Below are positions 1-12,126 of a stretch of DNA of 64,000 nucleotides, in pieces. The notes under the pieces are model-generated. The model saw only the letters and a program-made list of their open reading frames with translations, had not been told where the DNA came from and did no database searches. The stretch is from Acanthaster planci (lineage: Eukaryota > Echinodermata > Asteroidea > Valvatida > Acanthasteridae): assembly GCF_001949145.1 (NCBI RefSeq), contig NW_019091357.1:1230178-1294177 (forward strand). The letters run 5' to 3'. Numbering within the stretch: position 1 is the first letter of the stretch; the number at the start of each line of letters is the position of its first letter. Position numbers and translations under genes: made by a program.

Positions 1-491
1 CGTCTCAAAGATGAAACTGGTACGTGCATCATCCAGCTAGAAGGGCGTCATTTGGGAATTTTGGTTGTACGAGTGCAGCATAATAGGGATGGGAAAGGAT
101 ATTGGTGGGCCATTGGGTGTGGTTGGTATTTCTTTAGCATGCATGGAGCAACTTATCTCGGAAACTTTTGTCGACCTCCACTGTGCTAGTTCAGCCAGCA
201 TAGCCCATGCACTACTTTTCACCACAATCTAGCACAAAAAAATTGGAAAGACATGAGGAAAACCCGATTGACCCAGAATTAGTAAATTTATTCAAGCAGT
301 CGGGGAGGCTGTAGGGAAGTTGTCCGCACTGTCGGGAGAGTTGGATAAGGATCTAAGCCATCCAGACGGATTTGGCTAAATAATGTGACTGCCAAAGTAG
401 ACTACCGAAACGAGCGGCTGGGCCCAAGATTCGAGATGACATTGTTCTAACTAGTATCTGTCATTTAAAATCGAACCCTTCCCCTTGACAG

Positions 492-869
492 GCTTGGCAG
501 AGCGGCTTAAACTTCAGTTGGTCTTTCTGTCTACCTGAGGGGAAAATTCTTGACAGCGTAACCAAGTACGTGGAGGCCAAAAAGGTAGGAAACGAAGTTG
601 AACAATTATTCCTTTAACGGTGATCAACTGAAGCGATCGTCAATCCAATCTTTTGTCTAATTCTTCACTCAATCATAGATAATTCGAAGTTAAAGTCCCA
701 GTGTGATCATCATTTGGGGGGCTTTCACGATCTCCAATTTAAATTTCAGATAAGGCCAGTCGTTGACCAGATCTACAGATTGGAGGAGACCAAGAAGGCC
801 TTTAAACATGTAGCAGAAGGGCATCCGAAAGGAAAGGTGGTCATAACATTTGATGGAGGCCGGAAGTGA
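492..869 (+). CDS. 3' end of an RTN4IP1-like zinc-type dehydrogenase/quinone oxidoreductase gene (partial)
   Basis: Two phase-0 exons, 492-584 and 750-869, give the C-terminal 70 residues of a medium-chain dehydrogenase. The first starts after a TTGACAG acceptor, reads AWQSGLNFSWSFCLPEGK and ends at a GTAGGA donor. The second starts after ATTTCAG, contains IRPVVDQIYRLEETKKAF and GHPKGKVVITF, and ends in TGA at 867-869. The order W-x-F...LD...IRPV..Q...F....GH..GK.VI is the C-terminus of quinone oxidoreductase-type enzymes and aligns best, from memory, with RTN4IP1, a mitochondrial outer-membrane NAD(P)H oxidoreductase. A possible earlier exon end at 1-19 (RLKDET before a GTACGT donor) is only suggestive; nothing convincing lies between 20 and 491. 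Most of the protein lies outside the window to the left. An AATAAA at 1547-1552 is a plausible poly(A) signal. The family is fairly sure; the orthologue name is an inference. Confidence 0.7.
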
Positions 870-1594
870 CTGTTAATGTGTCACTGGAAGACGAGATGGA
901 TGGGTATCCAGGAAAAGGACGGACCACACCCACAGACGTTTCATAAGAGCTGGGAGGACTGTGTGCTCGTGGAATCCCTATTTTTTGAAAGAAGAGCTAT
1001 GAGATCAGTGTACCTTCTGGAAACTTGCAAATGACTACATTTAGAGAAGACTAGACATACGATTCCAAAATGCCACGGGAGGGCGATATATTGGGTAGTC
1101 TTGGCCTAATACGTTAGTGATCCAGAGTGATGATTGCATTCTCTTCCGACACCATGCTCACACTGTCTTAGGAATATTGCATCAATGAGGGTGTAGCCTC
1201 TCTTCGTCAATTTGACCATTGGTGTAAATATTTTTAAACAAGTGGCAGCTTTCCATTATTTTGATACAGACGGTTCAGTATGGTTTATCACTGTGTTGCC
1301 GATCTAACAAGCCTGCTTGATTACCACACTTGACACTTAAGTTGAAGTGTGCCGACTCTCGAGACAAAGCTGAAAAATGGGGACAGATGACGCTCTGGGT
1401 GGCATCTCGTCTCATTTGAAAGAGCTATGTCTGAGAAGACAGCCAACTAGGGAAGGGCTAAACAGTTTACCAAGAGTAGTAAGTGCAAGATTGCAAAGTT
1501 TCAGCAACAATCAGCCTTTTGGAACACGCACGGAATGACAACAGAAAATAAATGACATGTAACAATACAATTTGTCTCTCGAGACTAAACAACT
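870..1594. other. 3' UTR and tail-to-tail intergenic spacer
   Basis: No coding exon is visible. This is probably the 3' UTR of the dehydrogenase-like gene, ending near AATAAA at 1547-1552. The RPS7 poly(A) signal on the opposite strand lies only about 45 bases further on, so the two transcripts end almost back to back. Confidence 0.5.
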
Positions 1595-1600
1595 TTTATT
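1595..1600 (-). terminator. RPS7 polyadenylation signal
   Basis: TTTATT on the plus strand is AATAAA on the minus strand, about 155 bases past the RPS7 stop codon at 1754-1756. This is a normal distance for a short ribosomal-protein 3' UTR. Confidence 0.6.
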
Positions 1601-1753
1601 AGAACTTTCCAATCAGCATTTTAGCAATGCAAAGAAAAATTTACGCCATCCCCTTGACCCCCTATGGGTCCTGGCTCTAGGCGGTGTGCTGCTGTAGATT
1701 GTCTCCCCCTCCCAATGCGAATTGGTGTCCCGTTGAACATTGCACCCCCAGTC

Positions 1754-4700
1754 TTACAGATTCCACTCGGGGAATTCAAAGAGGACATCTTTGCCGGTCA
1801 GCTTCTTGTACACGGCGCTGAAGGTGTCCGTCTGTGCGAAACGAAGGAAACAAAAATCTAATGTTTAGTTTTACAACATTCCCCCAGTCAGCAATAAAGC
1901 AACACCTGTCCAGGAACACCAAAAAACACTTGCGCATTGTTTAACCCAGCCATAGTATACAGGAACAATTTAATCCCTTTTACTTTTTAGGGCATCGAAT
2001 CCCTACTTATAACAAAGTGAAAGCTCAACAGGGTTGGACATGGTGTTGGAGTTACTACTGCGTCTTGGTAACAAACAGGAAAGGGTAAAGATCCACGTTG
2101 CCAAAGTAATGTTTTCAAGAAACCAATCAGGGGCCTACCTTGTAGTCCACCTGGATCTGCTGACTCTTGTCCAGTTGCACCTTGATGATTTTGGTTCCGT
2201 CCAGCTTGACCCGGATCCTCTTGCCGACGATCTCGGCAGGGAACACCAGGTCCTCCAAGATGGTGTCGTGAACGGCTGTAAGAGTCCGGCTGCGAGGGCG
2301 CTTCTGGGTGTTCTTCGTTCGGGATTTGCGTGTGGGCTTGGGGAGGATGCGTCTCTGCACAAACAGAAACCAGGCAACTGATCTTTTATCTGTTATGCTG
2401 TGTTAAACGTGAGCTGTTGGGGGAGCTATAACCGACTTTCTGACAGCTTTAAAACCTTTCCCAAAGGAATATCAAGTTTAATTAGGCATTAATCTAACCA
2501 TGACCACACAAAGCTATGAGGAGTACTTGATAACCACTCTGCCATTTTCATTAGAAAATCATCGACCAACTTGTGGCAAAGCTATATGAATCTAACAGCA
2601 TATTCTCAGTCATGGGGGCATGGCCAAGTACAAGCTTAGGCTGCACCCAATCATCTTCTTTTTGCCGTACACACCGTAGTGTCTAAAAGCTGTTCATTAT
2701 CTAAAAGAATAACTAGAGACAAATCAAATCAAAGATAGACCAAAACGTTGGTTTTACCCTCTGCACATTCGATTTGACTGAACTTAGGACTTATATCTGA
2801 GAGCAGTCAATGGCAAGAATCAATAAGTTAACAAGGTAATGGCTTAGCCAAAACAGGTAAGCAGTTCAGCCGCCATGCACACCCACATTTCTTTTGGCTG
2901 CTTCTTAGCAGATATAATGAGAAGACCAAACACTTTTTATTCTTACTCTTTCCCTGACTACCCCATTTAGACGGGAGCAATCCATTTTTTGAGGGGGGTA
3001 GGAGTTGGGGAAAATGTGGAATTGGAAAAAGATGTCCTCAGGTTAGTTTTAATTCGGTCATACACGTTTATCAGGCTTTCGTGCAGGCAACCAGCACTCT
3101 TTAACGTTCACTTCATTTAAAACCAATTCTACCTGACTTCTCTTGCTGTACTCAGCTGCTAATTGGATCAGTATACAACAAGCACTCCCCAATAAACCCA
3201 TTTCAACCCAACCCTCTTTTCCCAAACTATATACATATAGTAATAGGAAGCAGAACTGGTTTTGTTTGGCCTCGGCAGCCTATCATTCTTTGAGCCAGCT
3301 CTTTGGACATGGGTCCAACTTTGTTGATACCTGAGCAACGAAGACGACATGCTTGCCGCTGAATTTCTTCTCCAGTTCTCGGACCAGTCTGCTCTGGACT
3401 CTCTGGAAGCCCCTGAGCTGTGGAACAGGCACGAAGATGACAGCTGCCTTCTTGTTCCCACCTACGTCGATTTCCTGAAGACCAATTCCCCAAAATTACT
3501 TTAAAATAACATTCTTCAATCTTTTTGGTTATATACAAGTCAAAGCATTCAAAGTGAACAAATTAATTAATCACTGCATGTACATAAATAACTGCAGTTA
3601 AATAAAACATTAAAAAACTGTCAATTTAAATAAAGTGGTCTTAAAGTGATATGACACTTTAGAAGCAATTTCAAGAAATTAATTTTGTTCCATGTTGGTG
3701 CTTGTGTGAAAGACAGAAATCATGTCAGCATTTATCTGCTTGTCACAAGATTATTATGAATGTCAAATGACAAGTGCAGAGGAATGCCCTGCTTGATGTG
3801 GTCCATCAGCGAATCTCAAGATCTGTTGGGTTTCACAGCTTCTGAGAATTAGTAAATGGACAAAGCCCAGGAATAGGGTCGGGAAGCTGACCTTGCAGCG
3901 GCATTTTAGCTAGCAAGTCGTGCAGCCGTGTTTTGCACGGCCAGTTTTATGAAATCACGGCCCATTATTTCAAGCACGGCCTGGCGGTGCAAATCAAGCC
4001 GTGCACTACTCAACTCAAGGCTTGTGTAGTCTAGATCCCCCAAAAATGTGAAAATAAAATCTGAGCTAAAATTCAGTCATACAGTTTGATTACACTGTAT
4101 GTAACAACAATTGCACACAGTTTTACAATTCTATTTTTTTTCTTATTGCTGTTTTGTTTTTTTGTTCGAAAACGCAAAACTCTCTGAAAAAAATGTCTGA
4201 AATTTGTCAGAGACCACCAGAGAGCATCTAAAATAGGCAGAACTTCCAGGGCCCTTACGCAGGCCCTGGATCCCGGCCGTAAGGGACTTTGCGCTGCATG
4301 CTAGTGTTGCATGCTTCAAGTTCACACACAAATTTTGGACCCTAACAAGATTAAACTCCCTGGTTTTCATTCTGCACTCCCACTTCTCAAATCCTAGCTA
4401 GAACACTGCCTTGCAGGGCATGACCTTATGACTACTGACCTTTGCCCCTGTGATGAAGAGCTCCTTCAGTTGACTCTTGAGCTCGGAGTTGATCTCCAAT
4501 TCCAAAAGGGCCTAAACATGACAAGCGTTTGTACAAAATTACCATAGCAACACATTTTAGAAATGCACATCTGTAAATATATAGCCAGTTTTCACTAAAG
4601 TTGTGCAACATTTAAGTCATTCTAGCACTGGCCAGTGGAAACTTAATTAGAATCCTTTCCAGAAAGTGTATGTTTTTTACCTGTGAGATGGAGAGTTCAA

Positions 4701-4761
4701 ATTCGTCAGCTTTCTCGCCTGATGGCTTCATGATCTTGGCTCCAGCGCTAAACACCGCCAT
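1754..4761 (-). CDS. RPS7: 40S ribosomal protein S7 (eS7), complete
   Basis: Five coding exons on the minus strand: 4681-4761, 4440-4511, 3331-3474, 2139-2354 and 1754-1831, every junction in phase 0. They join to 196 aa, against 194 in human. Landmarks in order are [39 protein letters not shown], a central exon with [17 protein letters not shown], a basic exon beginning [12 protein letters not shown] and ending QQIQVDYK, and a tail ending [13 protein letters not shown]. All splice sites are GT-AG. eS7 is a structural protein of the small subunit and is needed for 18S rRNA maturation. The start ATG (4759-4761) is the first in the coding exon, which has 12 bases of leader after its CTTTCAG acceptor at 4774. 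The gene is head to head with RNASEH1 and tail to tail with the dehydrogenase-like gene. I am close to certain of the identity. Confidence 0.97.
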
Positions 4762-5074
4762 CTTGGACCACTGCTGAAAGGGAAACAAACAACACTGGAT
4801 GCAATCACAATGCCATCTTGAAAGGGTTTGCTTGAGTACTGGGCAAAATGATAAATGTTACCCAGTGTGCATGGAAAAACTACACGTCGACAAAGTTCAA
4901 AGCCACAATCTGTTCTTTGCCACAGGAATACACCACCACAATACCAGGGACACTAGCACAAACAATGTCAATGATAAAAAGAAAATGTTGAGAAATTGTT
5001 CTCGAGTTCCTGATGTTATATAAACATGACAAAGCAGTAATAAATTGCACGCATCAGGTCTTGATGTACATAAA

Positions 5075-5242
5075 GTGTAATTCGACCACCAGAATTAGAA
5101 GCCATTACTGTGGTGGCGCAAGGCGTGTGGACAGGTGGTACGCGCGCATTACATGCCTCTATAGGGTGTTGTGATTTGCCAAATGCACGTGCGCATCAAG
5201 CTGCGAGATGTGCATGTGAGTGTGGTGCCACTGCAGTTATGG
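5075..5242. repeat. MITE-like element, copy 1 (in RPS7 intron 1)
   Basis: This segment is the reverse-complement counterpart of 12603-12774. Shared blocks include ACCACCAGAATTAGAAGCC, GGTGGTACGCGCGC and GTGATTTGCCAAATGC. Its ends form imperfect inverted repeats (CATTACTGTGGTGGC on the left; GTGCCACTGCAGTTATGG on the right). It has no coding capacity and is about 170 bp long, as expected of a miniature inverted-repeat element. Confidence 0.7.
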
Positions 5243-5966
5243 AGTCTATTATGCCCCGCCAAACCGAGTAACATTCATAGCAGACCCTACTGAAACCGAT
5301 TTATTCCTGTTCATCGCATGCAGCATTTCCCGCTGCTACATGCATATCATAAATTATTCATTAGCTTGAAGAACAAGAAGAAAAATTATCTAACCCTTGA
5401 TGTTTGTTTTGTTTTTTTAGGTTTTACTTTTCCCCAACCATAGCAAATTGTCTGTGTCGTTTTTAACTTTTCACATGTTAAAACTTCAACAGAAACATGT
5501 AACACACCCATGTCAACATCTTCCAATTAGGCCCGATCATGTTCATCAAGCATTCATACTAAGACGATCATCAATCATTCATGCAAGTCATGATGAAACT
5601 TTTCACGTTTTGAAAGGACACTAATTCGAAAATCATGGCTTTTACTGATTTTAAAAGAAATATAAAGCAGTTACATGGCAGTTATTTCTTGTAACAATTC
5701 AAACATTCGCATGATTTGTGCTGCGCAAGCAGCCGGCCGTATTGAAAACATAAGGTGAATCATGGGCACTGGGTATGCATTCACTCGCTCTTTTTTCTAT
5801 CGATTGCCATCATGTGCGTCATGAGTTACTAACTTGAACTTTTACAATCAATGGGAACACGGATTTATACTCTTTGATTTAAATCTATTATTTCTGAATT
5901 TTTTTCAGTAAATCAGGTTGAGTATTCTCATCTAAAATTCCGCTTCAGGAGTTATTTCTCACTCAC

Positions 5967-5988
5967 ATAAGAACTGCGGCCGAAAAAG
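5967..5988 (-). promoter_or_regulatory. RPS7: RPS7 TOP-type transcription start and 22-base noncoding first exon (predicted)
   Basis: On the minus strand a C followed by five T begins at 5988 (CTTTTTCGG) and runs 22 bases to a strong GTGAGT donor at 5961-5966. Ribosomal-protein mRNAs start at a C in a pyrimidine tract (5' TOP, the target of LARP1/mTOR control), usually in a very short noncoding first exon. Joined to the 12 bases before the ATG in exon 2, this gives a 34-base leader. It is predicted from motif and donor only. Confidence 0.6.
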
Positions 5989-6426
5989 GTCGAAGTTCAC
6001 GAAAGTATCTCGTAGTTGGACGTAATACGCGAGAATCTGCGAGATGTTTACCTCTGTGATTACACTTAAATTCTCCTTTTGAACAAATCTAAACTTTTGT
6101 ATCAAAAATGAAATTCTAAGCGTTAAGACACCAAGAATTAGTTCTCGTTTTGATTTTTTTCGAAATTATGATAAGTTTAGGGAGCAAATTTTTCACTTTC
6201 AAGTTGAAATAACCTTTGACCTATATTTCGTAGTCTGGTTGCTTCATCAAGCATGTACAAAATCGTCGAGAGAAAACCGAACTGTCTTAAAACTGCCGTA
6301 AACCATAAATCGAAACCATGTAAATCACTTTAGTGTGGACGTGCGTGTTTATGTGTTATTGGACCGCAAACTTCGAAACAAGTTGAGGCTTGTTGTGACA
6401 GACTAGGACTAGGCCCTAGGTCGTGA
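5989..6426. promoter_or_regulatory. Divergent RPS7-RNASEH1 promoter interval
   Basis: About 440 bases separate the inferred RPS7 start (minus strand) from the first RNASEH1 ATG (plus strand). No coding exon is visible and I see no clear TATA box. The two genes probably share one bidirectional promoter. Confidence 0.5.
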
Positions 6427-9400
6427 ATGAGCATCCGTCGAGTGTATTGGGCGATAAGTTTATTCGTAGAAACCATGCCCAAGTTTTACTACGCAGTGAG
6501 GAGTGGACGAAGCGTCGGAGTCTTTGATTCGTGGTAGGGCTATGCCGTGCGCCTGCCGGCCGACACGAGCGCGCTGGCCATGCTAGCGATAGGATAGCTG
6601 CCCTTGCAATGCTCAATGCTTGTGTTTACGGTTTACGTATTAGTCATGTTAGTACTAGTACTAGGCCCTATTATTGACGATCATGGATGGGGTGCCTAAG
6701 CCTGTCAGTATGCTAGTCAGCTAATCGTCTTGCCATCATTCATTTAGTGCTGATTTCATGGATTTAGTGGCATGGTGATCAGATGATGACATGATGAGGC
6801 AAGAAGAGCTGTTCCGCCCCCCGGTCATGATTGTTACATCCCAACTTAACTATTGCATCAGTCCTAACTATAGTTAGGACAGTATAAGTGCTATAGTTTG
6901 GCCGGCCCAACTACAGCACAGAGGTCCAGTGTGCATGTGCTCGGCATTTGCCAAAGTCGTATTATTTTCAATGTCATGTCATAGATGAAAAAGTGCCAAA
7001 TTTTAGATGAATTGTCATGATTGTGTCAAGCGTGAGATGCATTCACTTGGAGAAAGTTGAGGAATTTCCTCTAAAAACTGGTCAACAATAGTTGAGCCAG
7101 CCCGCCTGCAGCACTACATGTACGGTTGGGACTGTAGTTGGGACTGATGATATATTTGGGGCGTAACAATATCATACCCACAGAGCTGGTCTGTCCAATT
7201 TGTTGTCCACATGGGAGTGCCGCAGACAATGAACCCCAGAGTTGTGGGGGGTAGGCGCCATGAATTCACCACCAACAAATTCCATGACAAGTCTGTTCAG
7301 AATTCACCATGTTCGGCTTGCACGGCTTGGGAAAAACTGTCTGAGGGAAGAGTTCCATATACAGTACAGTGGCCTACTAACCATCACAAAGCAAAAACAT
7401 GTCTGGAAAAGTTCAATTTTGGAAGGATATACCAAGTCGTTTACTTAGAATACACTTGGAATTTTTCAGACCAGTCTCATAAGGTTTGTGCACAGGGTGT
7501 TAAGCGCCGTTCGTATAGCTCTCCTGTTCTGAAAGAATATAAAGAAAAGTAGAATTCATTGGTTTAGCCTTTGGCTTAGTTTTCATGCATTTAAAACTTG
7601 TCAAGTGTTGAGGCCATTTAGGCCTAAAATTCTTTTTAGATTCACATCATCGCCTGCCCCGATTTGCACACTCACTTGATTATTTTATTGTTTGTTCATT
7701 TTTCACAGAAATGTATTTTCCAGACAACATTCTCACCCGATCAACAGGCACAGTCATTGTTGACTTCAGTCACTCCTGTTTAGTAACTTGCTCCATGGTC
7801 ACACTACAAAATGTCATTAGGGAAATCACTGAAATAAGATACGATTTTTCTAAATAATAATAAAATTATTTTACATAATAAAACTGAAAAAAGGAGACAA
7901 GCAAGAAAAAAAGAAAGCAGGCAGGAGCAAGAAACTACTTTATTTTGTTACTTGGCCAAATACAGAATGAACTTCGGAGAGCAATGATAGGACAAGCAAG
8001 CATTAAAGTGCTGTAAAGATAGTTCTTATGATCCAAGCGTCATCTCATCGGGAAATCGTGCTGACCTTAGATCATCCATGCACTTCCACCAGCACACTGT
8101 TTAATTTCAATTCTCCTCTTTCTGGTCACCAGGGACGACTGTAAGGCCCAGGTTTATGGCTGCCAAGGTGCCCGCCACAAGAAGTTCAAGACACCAGAGG
8201 AGGCCTGGGAGTTTGTGAATGCTAAACAAGATCCCAATCCTCATTTCCGGAAATACTGTCAGTCAGCGAGGCAGTCCAAAAAGGAGACTTCATGTACAAC
8301 ATTTCCATACCAAAGCGCAGTCTCATCGCTGAGCTATGTGCCAGCATCACTGAGCTCTGGTAAAACACCAGAAGTCTATTGTCAGACTTTTTTTTATTAA
8401 AGGCAGGATGAATGTTATTGCATAAAAACACTTAAATCCAGTGTTCAAGTCATCCATTTTGAAGTGGTCTGATACACATTATGAGTTGATCACTTGACAC
8501 TGCATGTAAGTCTGGGATTTTACTCCTCTGGCATTTTTGCATAGCATCTTCCTGTATCCTCACAAACCTTTTCCACTCTGCCGGAAACCTATGACGTGTC
8601 CCTTGTCCTGTAACCCTCACAGAGCCTCAAGGCCTGTGAATGGAAACAGTCCAGTAAAGCACTCCCAAACCTGGTGCATTTTTGAAAGATTTGGAAGGAT
8701 GCATTGTGTATTTTTATTTTGAAAATGTCCTGTAATGCCCCAGTTAAACCAAACAGGTGCTCAGCTCTGTATGTCAGGGAGAATCATTAAGATATCGAAG
8801 GAATAGCACGTCAAAGACTTCAGTTGAAGAGGTGCATAAACTTTATAACTACAGCTGCCTCTTCAAATGTACTAAAAACAAATTACTGCTCCATATCTTA
8901 CAGTTGTCTAAAGGTCGATGTTTAGTGTTGTATATGGAGGGTTAAAATCCCTTATTCATTTGTAATTTTAATTGAAACCTAATTCTTGTTTTTCTTTCAC
9001 ATTTCAGACTATTTCTTATCACCAGAGCCGTTGCCAGTTTTCAAGCCGGAATATACCCACCCAATGGGCCACTCCAGCAAGAGAAAGCACGAGCCCACAC
9101 CTGAGGAAACTTACGACAGCTCTTACAAGAAGACGAGACATGACAGCACTTGCTCTGCCTCATCTTATGGCACGCTACCATTATCAGTGCCGTCATCGAC
9201 CTCATCCGAGGAGAAGGTGGCCGGAAACGGTACCATTTGAATGATAAATAGCTTCCTCTCCCATGTGGGTGTCACTAGACTATTTTATATGGGGGGGGGG
9301 TGAGTTACTGTCATGAGTGTAATGCTAGTCAGGTTCCCCAACCTGACACTAGCATGAACTCTCCCTTCACTGTCCTTGCCCCCAGCACCATGATTTTGCC

Positions 9401-10744
9401 CACAAAGCTGTCCAATAGGGTGGATATGACACCCCCACAACCACCCTTCCCCCAAGCGACACCAACGCCCTTCCAGTCACTCCAGGAAATGTCTCCAATT
9501 CAGATTACAAAAACGATAATGTCATGCTTTATCAGCGATCACATATTTGTCAACAGGTCGAGCAGTTGTGTACACGGACGGAGCCTGTGAAAGCAACGGG
9601 CGACGGGGTGCGCGCGCCGGCGTGGGCGTGTACTGGGGGGACAATAACCCATACAACACCAGCGAGAGACTGCAGGGCAGACAGACGAATCAGAGAGCTG
9701 AAATCACGGTGATCATATCCCTTCATGATTCTCGTTAGGCTCTGTAGGGGAGGGGGACCATCCAGTGAGTAATGTTGTCCAGTGAAAAGTCTGCGATGCC
9801 TGATATCGGCATAAACAAGATATCAGTCCAACTGAGCAATCCAGTCTTTCTATTACTTTTTTCCATCTGGGAATCCTATGATTTGATCAAGTGATATGTT
9901 ACTATATTCTGTTTCAAACAGGCCGCAATACGTGCCCTTCAAACTGCCAAGGCGAGAAATATCAAGGAGCTTACATTGTACACAGATAGCAAATACACAA
10001 TTAATGGTGAGTGAAATCGCCCTTCATGTCTTTTTCATCCATCAAGGCTAAGGCGTAGAATAAAGGTCATGACCTCTGCTGGTAAGACTACCAGCTAGAG
10101 GAATAAATGCTATACATGTAGATAGCTGGTAACCATGTCCTGAAAAGGGCACAACTAATAAGTGGAATGCCAAAGAGATTTTGCTTTAAAAATCAGTTTT
10201 GCTGTAAGACCAGTATTATGATAATAAAGTTCCTCAGGGTAACAGAAACTTTATGTGCCTGAGCCTGCCACAGTGAGTGTGAAGGCCTCTTTGTTTGCCA
10301 ATAGCCATGGGGGATTGGATACATCGCTGGAAAGTGAACGGATGGAAGACAGTTGGCAACAAAGATGTCGTGAACAAGGAGGAACTGGAGACTCTGGACA
10401 GCCTCTGCCAACAAGTGAACGTGGACTGGGTGAGTAGCATCAGTGGACAAAACACAGAGCCAAGACTTGGGTAAATAGTGCCCACTTTTGTTCATGCATA
10501 GAGGGAATAGCTTTTGAATCACTCTCGTGGCTCTGCTGTGGCACAAAGTCGTCTGGTGTCAAAATCTTTGCAGTGATCCTTCAGCAGGAACATCGCATCA
10601 GCCCAAACTGGTTTTTACGATGTGTCAGATTATGTTCCATTTCTTCTTTGCCCTCAGAAATATGTACCTGGTCACACCAACATCAAGGGTAATGAAGCCG
10701 CAGACTCGTTAGCAAGAGCTGGTGCTAGAATGCCATCTCACTGA
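6427..10744 (+). CDS. RNASEH1: Ribonuclease H1, complete, with two in-frame start codons
   Basis: Seven coding exons: 6427-6533, 8133-8359, 9008-9229, 9557-9708, 9922-10006, 10305-10429 and 10658-10744. All phases agree and give 334 aa from the first ATG (human 286). Exons 1-2 encode the hybrid-binding domain ([17 protein letters not shown], then [13 protein letters not shown]). Exons 2-3 are a Ser/Lys-rich linker. Exons 4-7 encode the catalytic domain. The four acidic active-site residues are present: D in VVYTDGAC, E in TNQRAEIT, D in LYTDSKYT and D in [10 protein letters not shown]. The enzyme cuts RNA in RNA:DNA hybrids, in the nucleus and in mitochondria. ATG1 (6427) follows an in-frame TGA directly; ATG2 (6475) begins the core protein MPKFYYAV. 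The 16 extra residues, [16 protein letters not shown], could be a mitochondrial presequence. The exon-3 donor (GTACCA) is weak, and read-through would stop within three codons. Confidence 0.95.
7305..7530 (+). repeat. Interspersed repeat family R2, copy 1
   Basis: Lies in RNASEH1 intron 1. It matches the reverse complement of 24040-24310: both carry GCAAAAACATGTC, GAAAAGTTCAATTT, AAGTCGTTTACTTAGAA and TTTTTCAGACCAGTCTCA in the same order. It is a dispersed non-coding repeat; the apparent ORF across it is not a gene. Confidence 0.65.
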
Positions 10745-12126
10745 AGGACGACAGTGTAGCCGATGTAACCTGAGGCTTAAACATTCTGTGGTTCCACTTT
10801 AAGACACAATTATCCACCTGATAAGAGACTGCATGAAATGTCATTGTTTGCAAGTTGACTTCACTTACAAGTTAAACATTTGTGACTATGGGTGCTGATT
10901 TTTCCCCAGGGGGAGGGCAGGATAGGGCAAAGCACTTTTTTCAAGGGGGAATTTCGGGGGGGGGGAGGCAATCAGCAATCAACTGATAAACCATTGACAG
11001 TGGAAAGGGGGCCAACTGTGAGTCCCTTTTCAGGCAAATTGGTGATTTCATTCTTGATAATTTTGTTTTGCTTATTTTCCTTTTGCCGTTCGATCTTCCA
11101 GCCCTCCCCTGCCACGTCCATCTATGTGACATCGAGCTCTGCTGCTGTAACATGCTTATTAGTGGGCTTTGCGGTTAAGTTATAGACAGGGATATGTAAA
11201 TATGAAAGTTTGTGTAGGAAATCTGCATTACATTTTGAAGGAGATATATCTTGCCACACTGAGAAAATACAAGTGACGAGCAGGTGACCAGCAGGTTTGC
11301 CAAAAAACTCAAGAGAGGATGCATTGATTTGATTGACAGAGGTGTGTTGTGGGTTGTAGTGAGGCACAGAACACACTTATTTGGAATCTTTCCTTGTAGT
11401 GTAGCTCATGAAGAAACAGACCAGAAACTTCCCTGAAAACTCCTTCATAGAAGCAAACATTGAGGCTGCTTCCATATCAGTGCGCAGAGCCACTTTCGTT
11501 TCTTCGTGATATTTATCTGTAATTGAAGAGACTTGACTTCCGGTAGGATTTGCTGTTTTTGAGGTTAGGATGGACGTCCGGAACACAAAAGATGAGTCTC
11601 AATAGAAATGTAATAAAGGAAATCATATTTGTACAGTGTTAATTTATGTTTCATTGAGGCATTTTTCTCTAGGTTCCATTTTCCCATTGTCGATCATGGA
11701 CGTGAGAAAGTAACAAGTCTGACAATCTCAATTCTTTTTTTTTTCTAACCGAAGTCACACTTTACTACAACATTTTATTTGCATATCAAAGAAATCACAA
11801 CCGCTTGTTTTCTTTTTCAAGAAATCTGTATTTCCAGGCATGAACAGTATTATAGTCAAGTCCATCACAAGTCTTCTCAAACAACAGTCAAAGGATCAAC
11901 TCCGACAAAGGAATGCTTTGTCATAGTTTATTTGAAATTGCTTGTGACTTGGTTGGCAACTTGTGATAGACTTGACTACAACATGGATAAAGACTTTATA
12001 AAATAATGTGCGGTACAATGTATCTTGTGTAATTTAAAGGTTTAACATTAAAAACAGACTTAGTGGTCACAAAGCTGGTTCGCAGTGAAATATAGGCACA
12101 GGAAAACTAATTGAACAGATTAAAAC
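10745..12126. other. RNASEH1 3' UTR and convergent spacer to ELOC
   Basis: No coding exon seen. An AATAAA at about 11612-11617 may end the RNASEH1 transcript. G-rich tracts near 10950-10970 and T runs near 11735 are simple sequence. Confidence 0.4.

Noticed and set aside
250-420. Open stretches (AVGEAVGKLSALSGELDKDL) upstream of the dehydrogenase-like exons
   Set aside because: Ends in a stop without a donor and does not resemble the preceding part of the family.
2034-2381. Plus-strand ORFs over RPS7
   Set aside because: They are antisense shadows of the RPS7 basic exon.
4143-6616. ORFs in RPS7 introns and the divergent promoter
   Set aside because: Chance frames; the minus-strand frame at 6416-6616 is antisense to RNASEH1 exon 1.
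7211-7552. 113-residue open frame in RNASEH1 intron 1
   Set aside because: It runs across a dispersed repeat (also at 24040-24310), has no splice or family signal, and the homologous copy is not open in the same way.
9300-9546. Pro-rich open stretch between RNASEH1 exons 3 and 4 as an extra linker exon
   Set aside because: Exon 3 ends in phase 1 and the stretch can only be entered in frame through stops; exons 3 and 4 join cleanly without it.
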